DNA from: Kiritimatiellales bacterium
GTDB taxonomy: Bacteria; Verrucomicrobiota; Kiritimatiellia; Kiritimatiellales; Pontiellaceae
Direction: 5' to 3'
Length of the DNA stretch: 15,757 nucleotides
NCBI GenBank assembly: GCA_021734595.1
Contig: JAIPIO010000061.1
Location: 1 to 15,757 of the forward strand
Positions 7,801-14,698 of this stretch are shown piece after piece; the stretch's first letter is position 1, and each line of letters starts with the position of its first letter. The notes beneath the pieces were generated by a model. It was not told the origin of the DNA and ran no database searches. It was given only the letters and a program-made list of their open reading frames with translations. The position numbers and the translations under genes are program-made.

Positions 7801-7837
7801 TTCCAAACGGTTGGAAGAAATCATCCAAACATTGGAA
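7801..7837. repeat. Paired palindrome cluster C, past the 3' end of the oppC-like gene
   Basis: TTCCAAACGGTTGGAA (7801-7816, centre 7808.5) and TCCAAACATTGGA (7824-7836, centre 7830) are 21.5 bp apart. They sit 7 bases past the stop of the permease operon at 7844. The first unit has a 4-base spacer instead of 3. The flank GAAACTTTGTTCCAA is shared with cluster B. Confidence 0.8.
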
Positions 7838-7843
7838 ACGGCG

Positions 7844-8809
7844 TTATTTCCGCAGGCGCGGATCGAGCGCGTCGCGCAAGGCGTCGCCGAGCAGGTTGAA
7901 GGCGAGTACGAGGCCGAAGATTGCGATGGTGACGAAAGTCATCTCCCACCAGAAGCCCTGCCAGAGGCGCATGCGCGCGCTGCCGATCATGGTGCCCCAC
8001 GAGGGCTCGCCCTGCACGCCGAGCCCAAGGAAACTCATAAACACTTCCGTGCCGACGGCGGCGGGGAAGCGCAACGTGAAAATCACGATGATGACATGGA
8101 AAATATTGGGAAGGATGTGCCGGAAGATGATGCGGAACGAACTGAGACCGAGCGCACGCCCGGCCAGCACATAGTCGCGCTCCTTGTGTTTGATCACCTC
8201 GCCACGCACAAGGCGGCAGATACCGACCCAGGTGGTGAATCCAATGCCGAGGTAGACACCCATAAGCCCCTTGCCCACCACCATGGAGATGGAGAGTATA
8301 AAGAGCAGGCTGGGGATGGCGGCGAAAGTGGAGTAGAGCCAGACGACAAAGTCATCAATGCGCCCCCCGAAATATCCGGCCAGGCAACCTAAAACAACAC
8401 CGAGCGGAATGGCAATGAGCGAGGTGACGATGCCCACCAGAAAGGCAACCCGGGTTCCCTGCACCAAGCGCATGAAAACATCGCGCCCCAGCCCGTCGGT
8501 TCCCATAAAATGATGGCTCAGGGTGCGCCAGACTCCTTTTTCCCGGACCTCTTCCGGGCATTGGAAAACCCGCTGGAGCGATGGCGGCATATACTGGTCG
8601 TCCAGATTGGTGTTTTGGTAGGCCGGCGTAATATCCCTTATCTGGCAAACGCGGTACACGGTCTCCCCGTAGAGCGCCAGCCCAACATACAGCCCAACAA
8701 TCCAGAGGCAGACCATGGCCATGCGCTTCTGCCTGAGGCGCCGCCAGGCATCGCCCCACAGCGAGGTGGATTCGGCATCCTGTTCGATCTGTTTTTTTAC
8801 GGGTTCCAT
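7844..8809 (-). CDS. ABC transporter permease, OppC/DppC type
   Basis: This 321-residue inner-membrane protein of the peptide/nickel-type importer family has a first membrane helix at about 31-50. An extracytoplasmic segment leads to the conserved GTDGLGRDVFMRLVQGTR (103-120), and five further hydrophobic segments follow. The EAA loop that docks with the ATPase is GRALGLSSFRIIFRHILPN (217-235), and the end LLGDALRDALDPRLRK is typical. The ATG at 8809 follows the OppB stop with one base between, so translation is probably coupled. No ATPase or solute-binding gene is adjacent, so the substrate (peptide, sugar or other) is open. A degenerate palindrome resembling the repeat family (8552-8566) lies in the codons for residues 82-86. 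Confidence 0.93.
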   Translation of the reverse strand: MEPVKKQIEQDAESTSLWGDAWRRLRQKRMAMVCLWIVGLYVGLALYGETVYRVCQIRDITPAYQNTNLDDQYMPPSLQRVFQCPEEVREKGVWRTLSHHFMGTDGLGRDVFMRLVQGTRVAFLVGIVTSLIAIPLGVVLGCLAGYFGGRIDDFVVWLYSTFAAIPSLLFILSISMVVGKGLMGVYLGIGFTTWVGICRLVRGEVIKHKERDYVLAGRALGLSSFRIIFRHILPNIFHVIIVIFTLRFPAAVGTEVFMSFLGLGVQGEPSWGTMIGSARMRLWQGFWWEMTFVTIAIFGLVLAFNLLGDALRDALDPRLRK

Positions 8810-8810
8810 C

Positions 8811-10097
8811 TTATTTCAGTCTCACGCGCGGATCTGCCAGCGCATAGCAGATGTCACTCAGAATATTGGCAAAAACAAACATCAGCGCGCCGATCAGGAC
8901 AATAGCGCGCACCACCACAATGTCGGAGGAGTAGAATGCGTTAACGCTGAGATAGCCCAACCCGGGAATGCCGAAGAAACTTTCGAGCAACAGACTACCG
9001 GTATAGAGGAACGGGATGGCGATAACGACGTTGGTGATGATCGGAATCATGGCGTTTTTGAGCACATGCTTGAACAGCACGCCGGTGCGCCCCACCCCTT
9101 TGGCGAAGGCGGTGCGGATGTAGTCCCGGTACATTTCGTCGAGCATGATGGTGCGATAGAAACGCACGTTGCCACCCAGTCCGCTGACCACCCCAATGAT
9201 GACCGGCAGGATGAGGTAGCGCAGGGACTCGTAGCCCCAAACGGGAAACCCGCCCATGCGGTAGGCCAGAATATACTGCCCGGCAACAATCCAAACGATG
9301 TAGTTGACACTCATCAGGATGACGGAGAGCACAACAAAAAACCGGTCGATCCAGGTGTCGCGGAAGAAGGCACACAGCAGCGAAAGGCTGATGGCAACCA
9401 CCAGACCTATCACGAAAATCGGAATGGTAAGTGTCAGCGATGGAATCACCCCATCTTTGAGCATTCTTGAGACCCGTTGGTTCGTTTCAATCGACGTGCC
9501 GAAATCGAATTTCCAGAGTTGGACAAAATAGTGCGCGAGTTGCGAATCGAACGGGTTCCGCTGAAGGCGGCGCAGCTTCAGCGAACGGATTTCGAGCGGC
9601 GCATCGCCAACGGCCAGCTTTTCCAATGTCTGGAACCGCACCCGCTCTTTTTTCCAATCATTGGAAATTTCCAGTGTGGTTTTTCCAATGGCTGGAGGTT
9701 TTTCGCCGGTGCAGCGGTACTCGATTCCCCACTCATAATTGGAGTCCTCCGTCAGTTGGAAAGCAACGGGAAAATCGAAGGTGCCGCCGGCAGCCAGCCG
9801 GATCAGACCGTTTTCCCGGTCGTATTCAACATTCTTCACGTCCCGCCAACGGCCGTCAAAGCGCTTGAATTCGGAATCCCCGTAGGCATAGGTTTTGGTC
9901 CGCCAGCCAAACAGCAGCGGCCTGTCCATCGCGAGCTGTTTCCTCAACGCCTGCATATCCCGGGGCTGTCCATGCTGACCGAGTTTCTTTTTCACCGGGT
10001 CGCCGCCGGCCACGTTGAACAGGATAAAGGTGATGAGGATGACGCCAATGACGGTTGGTATCGCCTGCAGGATTCGTCTGAGAATATAGCGCAGCAT
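8811..10097 (-). CDS. ABC transporter permease, OppB/DppB type, with an extra extracytoplasmic domain
   Basis: The 428-residue protein starts with the family signature (MLRYILRRILQAIPTVIGVILITFILF, membrane helix about 11-30, then GGDPV). It ends with five more helices and the EAA loop YIRTAFAKGVGRTGVLFKHVLKNA (326-349). It is about 100 residues longer than usual. Residues about 64-181, between MDRPLL and NPFDSQLAHYFVQLWKFDFGTS, form an added domain. It is rich in alternating strands and aromatics (VAFQLTEDSNYEWGIEYRCTGEKPP), reminiscent of a beta-sandwich binding module; this is inference. On the usual topology it faces the periplasm. Its DNA carries palindrome cluster D. The ATG shares one base with the upstream DJ-1 stop (TGATG). 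It should pair with OppC as the membrane channel. Confidence 0.92.
   Translation of the reverse strand: MLRYILRRILQAIPTVIGVILITFILFNVAGGDPVKKKLGQHGQPRDMQALRKQLAMDRPLLFGWRTKTYAYGDSEFKRFDGRWRDVKNVEYDRENGLIRLAAGGTFDFPVAFQLTEDSNYEWGIEYRCTGEKPPAIGKTTLEISNDWKKERVRFQTLEKLAVGDAPLEIRSLKLRRLQRNPFDSQLAHYFVQLWKFDFGTSIETNQRVSRMLKDGVIPSLTLTIPIFVIGLVVAISLSLLCAFFRDTWIDRFFVVLSVILMSVNYIVWIVAGQYILAYRMGGFPVWGYESLRYLILPVIIGVVSGLGGNVRFYRTIMLDEMYRDYIRTAFAKGVGRTGVLFKHVLKNAMIPIITNVVIAIPFLYTGSLLLESFFGIPGLGYLSVNAFYSSDIVVVRAIVLIGALMFVFANILSDICYALADPRVRLK
9621..9697. repeat. Palindrome cluster D, triplet with 31-bp period inside oppB
   Basis: Three units lie inside the coding sequence: TTCCAATGTCTGGAA (9621-9635), TTCCAATCATTGGAA (9652-9666) and TTCCAATGGCTGGAG (9683-9697). 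The centres are 9628, 9659 and 9690, exactly 31 bp apart. As 31 is not a multiple of three, the sense-strand core ATTGGAAA is translated in three frames, giving IGK, DWK and LEK. All are in the inserted domain (residues about 134-159). Confidence 0.85.
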
Positions 10098-10639
10098 CAG
10101 AGCAATAGACCTTTGCGGACAGAATCGGCGGCCTCTTTGCTTTCACCGATCTCAATGATTGCAAGGGCGAATTCAAATGCGGTGCCGGGCCCCTGGCTGG
10201 TGATCAGGTTGCCGTCCACCACGACAGGCTCTTCTAATCGATGGAACCCGTCGCCCATCTCTTTCTCAACGCCTGGATAACAGGTGAAGCGGCGGTTTAC
10301 AAGTATCCCAGCCTTGAACAGCGCCAATGCGGCGGCGCAGATGGCACCGATTCGTTTTCCCGCCGCATCGAAATCGCGGAGCGTATCCTGTACGCCGTCG
10401 TGGTCGCAGAGCGCATAGGTGCCGTCCATGCCGCCGGGCAGCAGAATCATGTCAAAATCCGCGGGGTTTACATCATCCCACTGCTGATCAGGCATCAGCA
10501 CAACCCCACGCGACGCCGTCACCGCGACGCCACTCAAACCGGCCGTAACCACGTCCCATGCGGCGCGGCGCAGTATGTCGGTTAAAATCACCGCTTCCAT
10601 CTCTTCGCAGCCGTCGGCTAAGGGAATCAATACTTTCAT
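10097..10639 (-). CDS. DJ-1/PfpI-family protein (DJ-1/YajL-like)
   Basis: This 180-residue cytoplasmic protein aligns by eye along most of human DJ-1: ADGCEEMEAV at the start, ILLPGGMDG, IGAICAAALAL, and SQGPGTAFEFALAIIE near the end. The nucleophile is C101 (human C106) and the acid that tunes it is E15 (human E18). The position of human H126 appears to be Y121. Family members act on glyoxal-type damage, as chaperones or as redox sensors; which applies here cannot be read. Its ATG overlaps the upstream NERD gene stop (ATGA) and its stop overlaps the oppB start (TGATG), so it is the second gene of a translationally coupled operon. Confidence 0.92.
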   Translation of the reverse strand: MKVLIPLADGCEEMEAVILTDILRRAAWDVVTAGLSGVAVTASRGVVLMPDQQWDDVNPADFDMILLPGGMDGTYALCDHDGVQDTLRDFDAAGKRIGAICAAALALFKAGILVNRRFTCYPGVEKEMGDGFHRLEEPVVVDGNLITSQGPGTAFEFALAIIEIGESKEAADSVRKGLLL

Positions 10640-11400
10640 TCGGTTGCCTCCGCAATATCCTCGGCACTGCCGATCGCTTTTTTCAGCTCCTCCACCACTT
10701 CATGGCAGCGGGACGTCGGCAGAGCTTCGGCCAGGTTTTCCTGGAGTACGTCAAACAGTTTTGCGCCCGTACATACCACCACCCCGTTCACATTCATCAC
10801 ATCCTCGGGCAACGTGGTGGAAATGAAGCAAAGCAGCGAATGCACGGTCAGTCCCCGGATACCCGCACGGTCCAGATATTCCAGCAGTTCCGCCGTCGCG
10901 GCTTTCACCTGCCGCAACGGCGGGCGCGACGGTTCGCGCCCGTCGCAATAAAGTTTTCCCTCGCGGAAATCCACCGTCCCTCGCCAGTTTTTGGTCTCCA
11001 CAACATAAATCCCGGAAGGACCGACGACGATATGATCGAAGTTGGACTGTCCTCCGCTCAGGCGCAGTCCGTTGAACACCGTGCACTGGGAGGGCAGAAA
11101 GGCGAGTTCATGCGCCACCCACTCCTCCCCCTTTGCCCCCTTCAGGAAGTTGCCGAGCCGCCGGCCGCCCCACACCAGCAGTATGCCGGTTACCACCGCC
11201 ACCAGAAAAAAAAGAATGCCGACCATCGACAGGCCCAGCACCGGCCATGGACACAGCGCGCGCACCAGATAGCCGGTCAGCAGGCAGATCAGCAGGAGCG
11301 GCCAGAACGCCCGCAGCAGCCCCAGCACACGCGGAGCCTCGCCCGGACTGCCGTAGACCCGCGCAAAGCTGCTGCTCGATGAATTGAGTGGTTTATTCAT
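10636..11400 (-). CDS. NERD-domain membrane protein
   Basis: The 254-residue protein has a basic/serine-rich N-terminus, then two membrane segments (about 32-49 and 54-77). A cytoplasmic NERD domain of the PD-(D/E)xK nuclease-like fold follows: GAKGEEWVAHEL (88-99), D122 in NFDHIVVG, and E135-x-K137 in YVVETKNWRG, all catalytic-type residues, with Q164 further on. NERD proteins are generally thought to act in nucleic-acid processing, and no function is proven for this membrane-bound type. It is the first gene of the operon with DJ-1, OppB and OppC. No Shine-Dalgarno sequence precedes the ATG at 11400. The predicted -10 box ends only 8 bases upstream, so the message may be leaderless. No other ATG start is available before residue 59. 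Confidence 0.88.
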   Translation of the reverse strand: MNKPLNSSSSSFARVYGSPGEAPRVLGLLRAFWPLLLICLLTGYLVRALCPWPVLGLSMVGILFFLVAVVTGILLVWGGRRLGNFLKGAKGEEWVAHELAFLPSQCTVFNGLRLSGGQSNFDHIVVGPSGIYVVETKNWRGTVDFREGKLYCDGREPSRPPLRQVKAATAELLEYLDRAGIRGLTVHSLLCFISTTLPEDVMNVNGVVVCTGAKLFDVLQENLAEALPTSRCHEVVEELKKAIGSAEDIAEATE

Positions 11401-11408
11401 GAGGTTGG

Positions 11409-11437
11409 ACTATATGGATAAATATTGCCAAAGACAA
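11409..11437 (-). promoter_or_regulatory. Promoter of the NERD-DJ-1-oppBC operon (predicted leaderless start)
   Basis: On the minus strand TTGTCT (11437-11432) and TATAGT (11414-11409) are 17 bases apart. Only CCAACCTC separates the -10 box from the ATG, so transcription would begin at or within a base or two of the start codon. Confidence 0.5.
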
Positions 11438-11462
11438 CCCTAACAGAGTATTTCATGCACAC

Positions 11463-11490
11463 TTGACGAAACGGCTGTATCATATATCCT
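11463..11490 (+). promoter_or_regulatory. Candidate promoter of the DUF2723 gene
   Basis: TTGACG (11463-11468) and TATCCT (11485-11490) have a 16-base spacer, upstream of the ribosome binding site at 11510. The -10 box matches only 4 of 6, but the -35 box equals that of the sulfatase and rrf2 promoters. Confidence 0.4.
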
Positions 11491-11509
11491 GCATGTTCTT
11501 TTACTAAAC

Positions 11510-11515
11510 AGGAGA
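11510..11515 (+). promoter_or_regulatory. Ribosome binding site supporting a TTG start
   Basis: AGGAGA lies 7 bases before TTG at 11523. No in-frame ATG occurs before about codon 110, well inside the conserved membrane domain, so TTG is the supported initiator. Confidence 0.7.
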
Positions 11516-11522
11516 GTACGCT

Positions 11523-14500
11523 TTGAGCACTGAAAGATTCTTTAGGAAAACCGACTGGATCGCCTGTCTGGCGACCTTCTTTATTGCACTAGTCGTCTAC
11601 ACCCTGACGCTGCAGCCCACGGTCGGGCTTGAGGATTCCGGCGAATTGATTGTTGCTTCGGACTACCTGGGCGTTCCCCATCCGCCCGGCTATCCGATCT
11701 GGTCGCTATTGACCTGGTTCTTCCAGTGGATTTTCCACGGGGTAACCTTCCATGGCCATCCCAACCCCGCTTGGGCGGTCAACTTCTTCTCCGCCTTTTC
11801 CGGTGCGGCGGCCTGCGGAATCCTCGCTTTGTTGATCAGCCGTTCCGGGATGGACCTGCTGCGCAGCCTCAGGAAGGCAACCACGGTGCTGGGCGAGGAA
11901 ACCGAAAGCCTGTTCTGCATGGCAGCGGGTATATCCGGCGGCCTGCTGCTGGCCTTTGCCCACGGCATGTGGTCACAGGCGGTTATCGCGGAAGTCTACG
12001 CCCTGAACAGTTTTTTCCAGGCGCTGGTGCTGCTTTTCTTCTATCGGTGGATGGCGGACACCAAGAACACCAACTGGCTGTTCCTTTTCGCCTTCGCCCT
12101 GGGACTGGGCGTCACCAACCACCTGACCCTCATGTTTATGGGGCTGGGCTTTGCTGTCGGCATGCTTTTCCGCGATATCAGGCTTTTCCGTGATTTTGCA
12201 ATTACCGGTGTTTTCTTTGTGGCGATGCTCGCTTTCAACAAGTGGGCAACGGGTGTTCCGCGCTACGAGCATTTGAGCTGGTACTCCGGCCCGTCGGAAA
12301 TCGGTTTCTGGATATGGACCGCCTGCGCGATCCTTATCCCCGTCATCGCGGCGTTCACCCTGCCGAACGGGAAAACCGTTTGCGTTACGGTGCTGCTGGC
12401 GGAGCTGGGTCTGGTGTTCTACTGCTACATGGCCTTCTCCTCCGACCAGAACCCGCCGATCAACTGGGGCTATCCGCGCACCTGGAAGGGTTTCATGCAC
12501 GCCATCAGCCGCGGCCAGTATGAAAAGCTTCATTTTGCCGATATTTTTTCGGCACAGTTCGTTAAACAGATTTATGCCTACTGGAATGATTTGCGCTCCC
12601 AGTTTTACTGGCCGATAGCGCTTCTGGCCGTGATCCCTTTCTTCTTCGCACACAAGGTGGGCAGGAAAAACCTGGGCTGGCTGGCATGCACGTTCCTCGC
12701 CTTCCTGTCGGTGAGTGTCGTTTTCATGTTTTTTGGAAACTACAAACTCGATATCCAGACCCTGTTCATTGCCCGGGTGCAGTTCATCCTCTCGCATGCG
12801 CTCTACGCGATCTGGATCGGCTACGGGCTGTTGCTCATCATGGCCTTCCTCGAAACCCTGGTGAAAAACAATCCCTATACCAAAACAGCCGGTATGATTC
12901 TGGTTTTACTGCTACCCTTGGCGCTGGTGCATAAAAACTTTTTCAACAAAAACCAGATCCTGGTTGTCGGCGGTGCCGAACAGAACGGCCATGACTTCGG
13001 CTGGCAGTTCGGCAACTGGCAGCTTGAAGGGGTCAACGGCATCAAGGAAGACCTGCAGGCGGAACTTTCGCCGGCGGAATTCGAAAAAGCCTGGGCGGAA
13101 TATCCCAACCCCAATTATCCGCCGCCGATGGGGACCAATGCCATTTTCTTCGGGGGCACCGACCCGGGGCGTTTTGTGCCCACCTATATGATCTACAGCG
13201 CCAAGGTCCGGCAGGATGTCTACCTGATCACGCAGAATGCGCTGGCCGACCATACCTACATGAATGTGATGCGCGATCTCTACGGCGACCAGATATGGAT
13301 TCCTTCGCCAATAGACAACAACAATGCCTTTCAGGAATATATCAACGCCATTAAATCCGGACGCATCCAAGCCGGCGCGGATGTTGTCATGAAAGACGGT
13401 AAGGTAAGCGTCCAGGGTGTCGGCGGGGTTATGCAGATCAACGCGCTGCTCACACAGAAAATTTTCAGCCATAACCAGTACAGAACCGAAACAAAAACAG
13501 ATGAAGCCACCCGCCCCGTCGGCTCGACGGTGGTTGCCGCCGATCCGGTGATCGACCCCGCAACCGGGCTCCCGCAGGTGCGCAGCTTTTATGTGGAAGA
13601 GAGCTATGTGCTGCCTTGGATGTATCCCTATCTTACCCCGCACGGCCTGATCATGAAACTGAACAACAAACCGACTCCGCTGACACCGGAGATGGTCAAA
13701 AACGACCGGGAGTTCTGGGACTGGTACTGCAAACGGTTGCTGGAGGATAAAAAATTCATCCGCGATATTGTCGCGCGGAAAACATTCTCCAAACTGCGCA
13801 GTGCTCTCGCCGGCCTTTATATGGCCCGCAACAACTTCAAGGAAGCCGAGTATGCTTTCGACCAGGCCGTCAAGCTGTACGACCTCAGCCCCGAGGCCAA
13901 TTTCCGGTTGGCCGACATGATGACCAAACAGCGGCGCTATGATGAAGCGGTTCAAATGATCGACAGCCTGCTTAAAAAAGATGTCAACAACGACAAAGCC
14001 AAAGAGTTCATGAATCGCATTCTGCTGCTGAAAAAAATGGATGCCCGCATGCAGCTTCTGGAAACAACGTTAAAAGGCGGCAATATCAACTTCGAGGAAG
14101 CGGTCGAACTGATGGATATCTACTTTAAGTTCCAGCAGGTGGCCAAGGTTGATGCATTGGCGCAAAAGGTTATGGCCAGCAAGGGCTTCACCGCCGAAAT
14201 GGCCGGCAATCTGGCACAAAGGCTGGCGAACTACCGCCGCTTCCCGCTGGTGGAACAGGCATTGCAGATGTATATCAAACTCAAACCCAATGATCCACAG
14301 GGTTGGATAAATCTGGCCGCTCTGCAGGTAAGCCTAAACAAAGGAAACGAGTGTCTGGTTTCGTTGCAGCGAGCCATCCAACTCGGTGGCGAGACGACCC
14401 GCAGCATTATCCGGAAAGACACCCGGTTTAATCCGATCCGGAACACACCGCAGTTCCAGCAGCTGATTCCGCCCATCGGGCAGAACAAGCCCCTTCCCTT

Positions 14501-14528
14501 CAGTCTCAACCCGCTGCTAAACAAGTAA
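11523..14528 (+). CDS. DUF2723 membrane glycosyltransferase-like protein with TPR tail
   Basis: This 1001-residue protein starts at TTG. Residues 12-30 form the first membrane helix. LEDSGELIVASDYLGVPHPPGYPIW (36-60) is the signature of the DUF2723/TMEM260 family, whose D-S-G-E loop resembles that of GT-C glycosyltransferases; human TMEM260 is an O-mannosyltransferase. SQAVIAEVYALN (151-162) and GLGVTNHLTL (194-203) also fit. Several more membrane helices follow to about residue 475, then a soluble region. From about residue 755 there are TPR-like helical repeats (LRSALAGLYMARNNFKEAEYAFDQAVKLY; LKPNDPQGWINLAALQVSLN). A role in glycosylating exported proteins or transferring a lipid-linked sugar is inference. 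It is divergent from the NERD operon; a strong hairpin follows its stop. Confidence 0.88.
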   Translation: MSTERFFRKTDWIACLATFFIALVVYTLTLQPTVGLEDSGELIVASDYLGVPHPPGYPIWSLLTWFFQWIFHGVTFHGHPNPAWAVNFFSAFSGAAACGILALLISRSGMDLLRSLRKATTVLGEETESLFCMAAGISGGLLLAFAHGMWSQAVIAEVYALNSFFQALVLLFFYRWMADTKNTNWLFLFAFALGLGVTNHLTLMFMGLGFAVGMLFRDIRLFRDFAITGVFFVAMLAFNKWATGVPRYEHLSWYSGPSEIGFWIWTACAILIPVIAAFTLPNGKTVCVTVLLAELGLVFYCYMAFSSDQNPPINWGYPRTWKGFMHAISRGQYEKLHFADIFSAQFVKQIYAYWNDLRSQFYWPIALLAVIPFFFAHKVGRKNLGWLACTFLAFLSVSVVFMFFGNYKLDIQTLFIARVQFILSHALYAIWIGYGLLLIMAFLETLVKNNPYTKTAGMILVLLLPLALVHKNFFNKNQILVVGGAEQNGHDFGWQFGNWQLEGVNGIKEDLQAELSPAEFEKAWAEYPNPNYPPPMGTNAIFFGGTDPGRFVPTYMIYSAKVRQDVYLITQNALADHTYMNVMRDLYGDQIWIPSPIDNNNAFQEYINAIKSGRIQAGADVVMKDGKVSVQGVGGVMQINALLTQKIFSHNQYRTETKTDEATRPVGSTVVAADPVIDPATGLPQVRSFYVEESYVLPWMYPYLTPHGLIMKLNNKPTPLTPEMVKNDREFWDWYCKRLLEDKKFIRDIVARKTFSKLRSALAGLYMARNNFKEAEYAFDQAVKLYDLSPEANFRLADMMTKQRRYDEAVQMIDSLLKKDVNNDKAKEFMNRILLLKKMDARMQLLETTLKGGNINFEEAVELMDIYFKFQQVAKVDALAQKVMASKGFTAEMAGNLAQRLANYRRFPLVEQALQMYIKLKPNDPQGWINLAALQVSLNKGNECLVSLQRAIQLGGETTRSIIRKDTRFNPIRNTPQFQQLIPPIGQNKPLPFSLNPLLNK

Positions 14529-14534
14529 TCGCGC

Positions 14535-14611
14535 TTCCAACGTCTGGAAATTTCCCCCGGGAAGTTTCCAGACGTTGGAGTTTATTCAGCTATTCTTTCC
14601 AATGGTTGATA
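14535..14611. repeat. Palindrome cluster E, triplet with 31-bp period past the DUF2723 gene
   Basis: Three units lie at TTCCAACGTCTGGAA (14535-14549), TTCCAGACGTTGGAG (14566-14580) and the decayed TTCCAATGGTTGATA (14597-14611). Their centres are 14542, 14573 and 14604, exactly 31 bp apart as in cluster D. The first two are near-exact inverse complements of each other. Confidence 0.8.
14536..14579 (+). terminator. Long hairpin after the DUF2723 stop (likely transcript end or stabiliser)
   Basis: A perfect 15-bp stem pairs 14536-14550 with 14565-14579. TTCCC (14552-14556) and GGGAA (14559-14563) can extend it inward. It starts 7 bases after the TAA at 14526-14528. Only a short GTTTATT follows, so termination would be imperfect. 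FGE downstream could be reached by read-through. Confidence 0.6.
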
Positions 14612-14698
14612 TGCTCTCCGCCCATCTCTTTTTTACTGGCTATTGAACGCGGAAGCGGTATACATGACTATATTTATAACATTTAATGGGTAAGTCAT

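Noticed and set aside
8715..9470. Histidine/asparagine-rich plus-strand frame opposite oppB
   Set aside because: It is antisense to conserved permease helices; its odd composition comes from complementing hydrophobic codons.
12912..13955. Long minus-strand frame (347 codons) opposite the DUF2723 gene
   Set aside because: It mirrors a GC-rich coding region, has no recognisable domain or ribosome binding site, and the plus-strand gene is clearly real.
14664..14693. Nine-codon frame (MTIFITFNG) just before FGE
   Set aside because: It has no ribosome binding site and no attenuator-like codon pattern; such short frames are common by chance.
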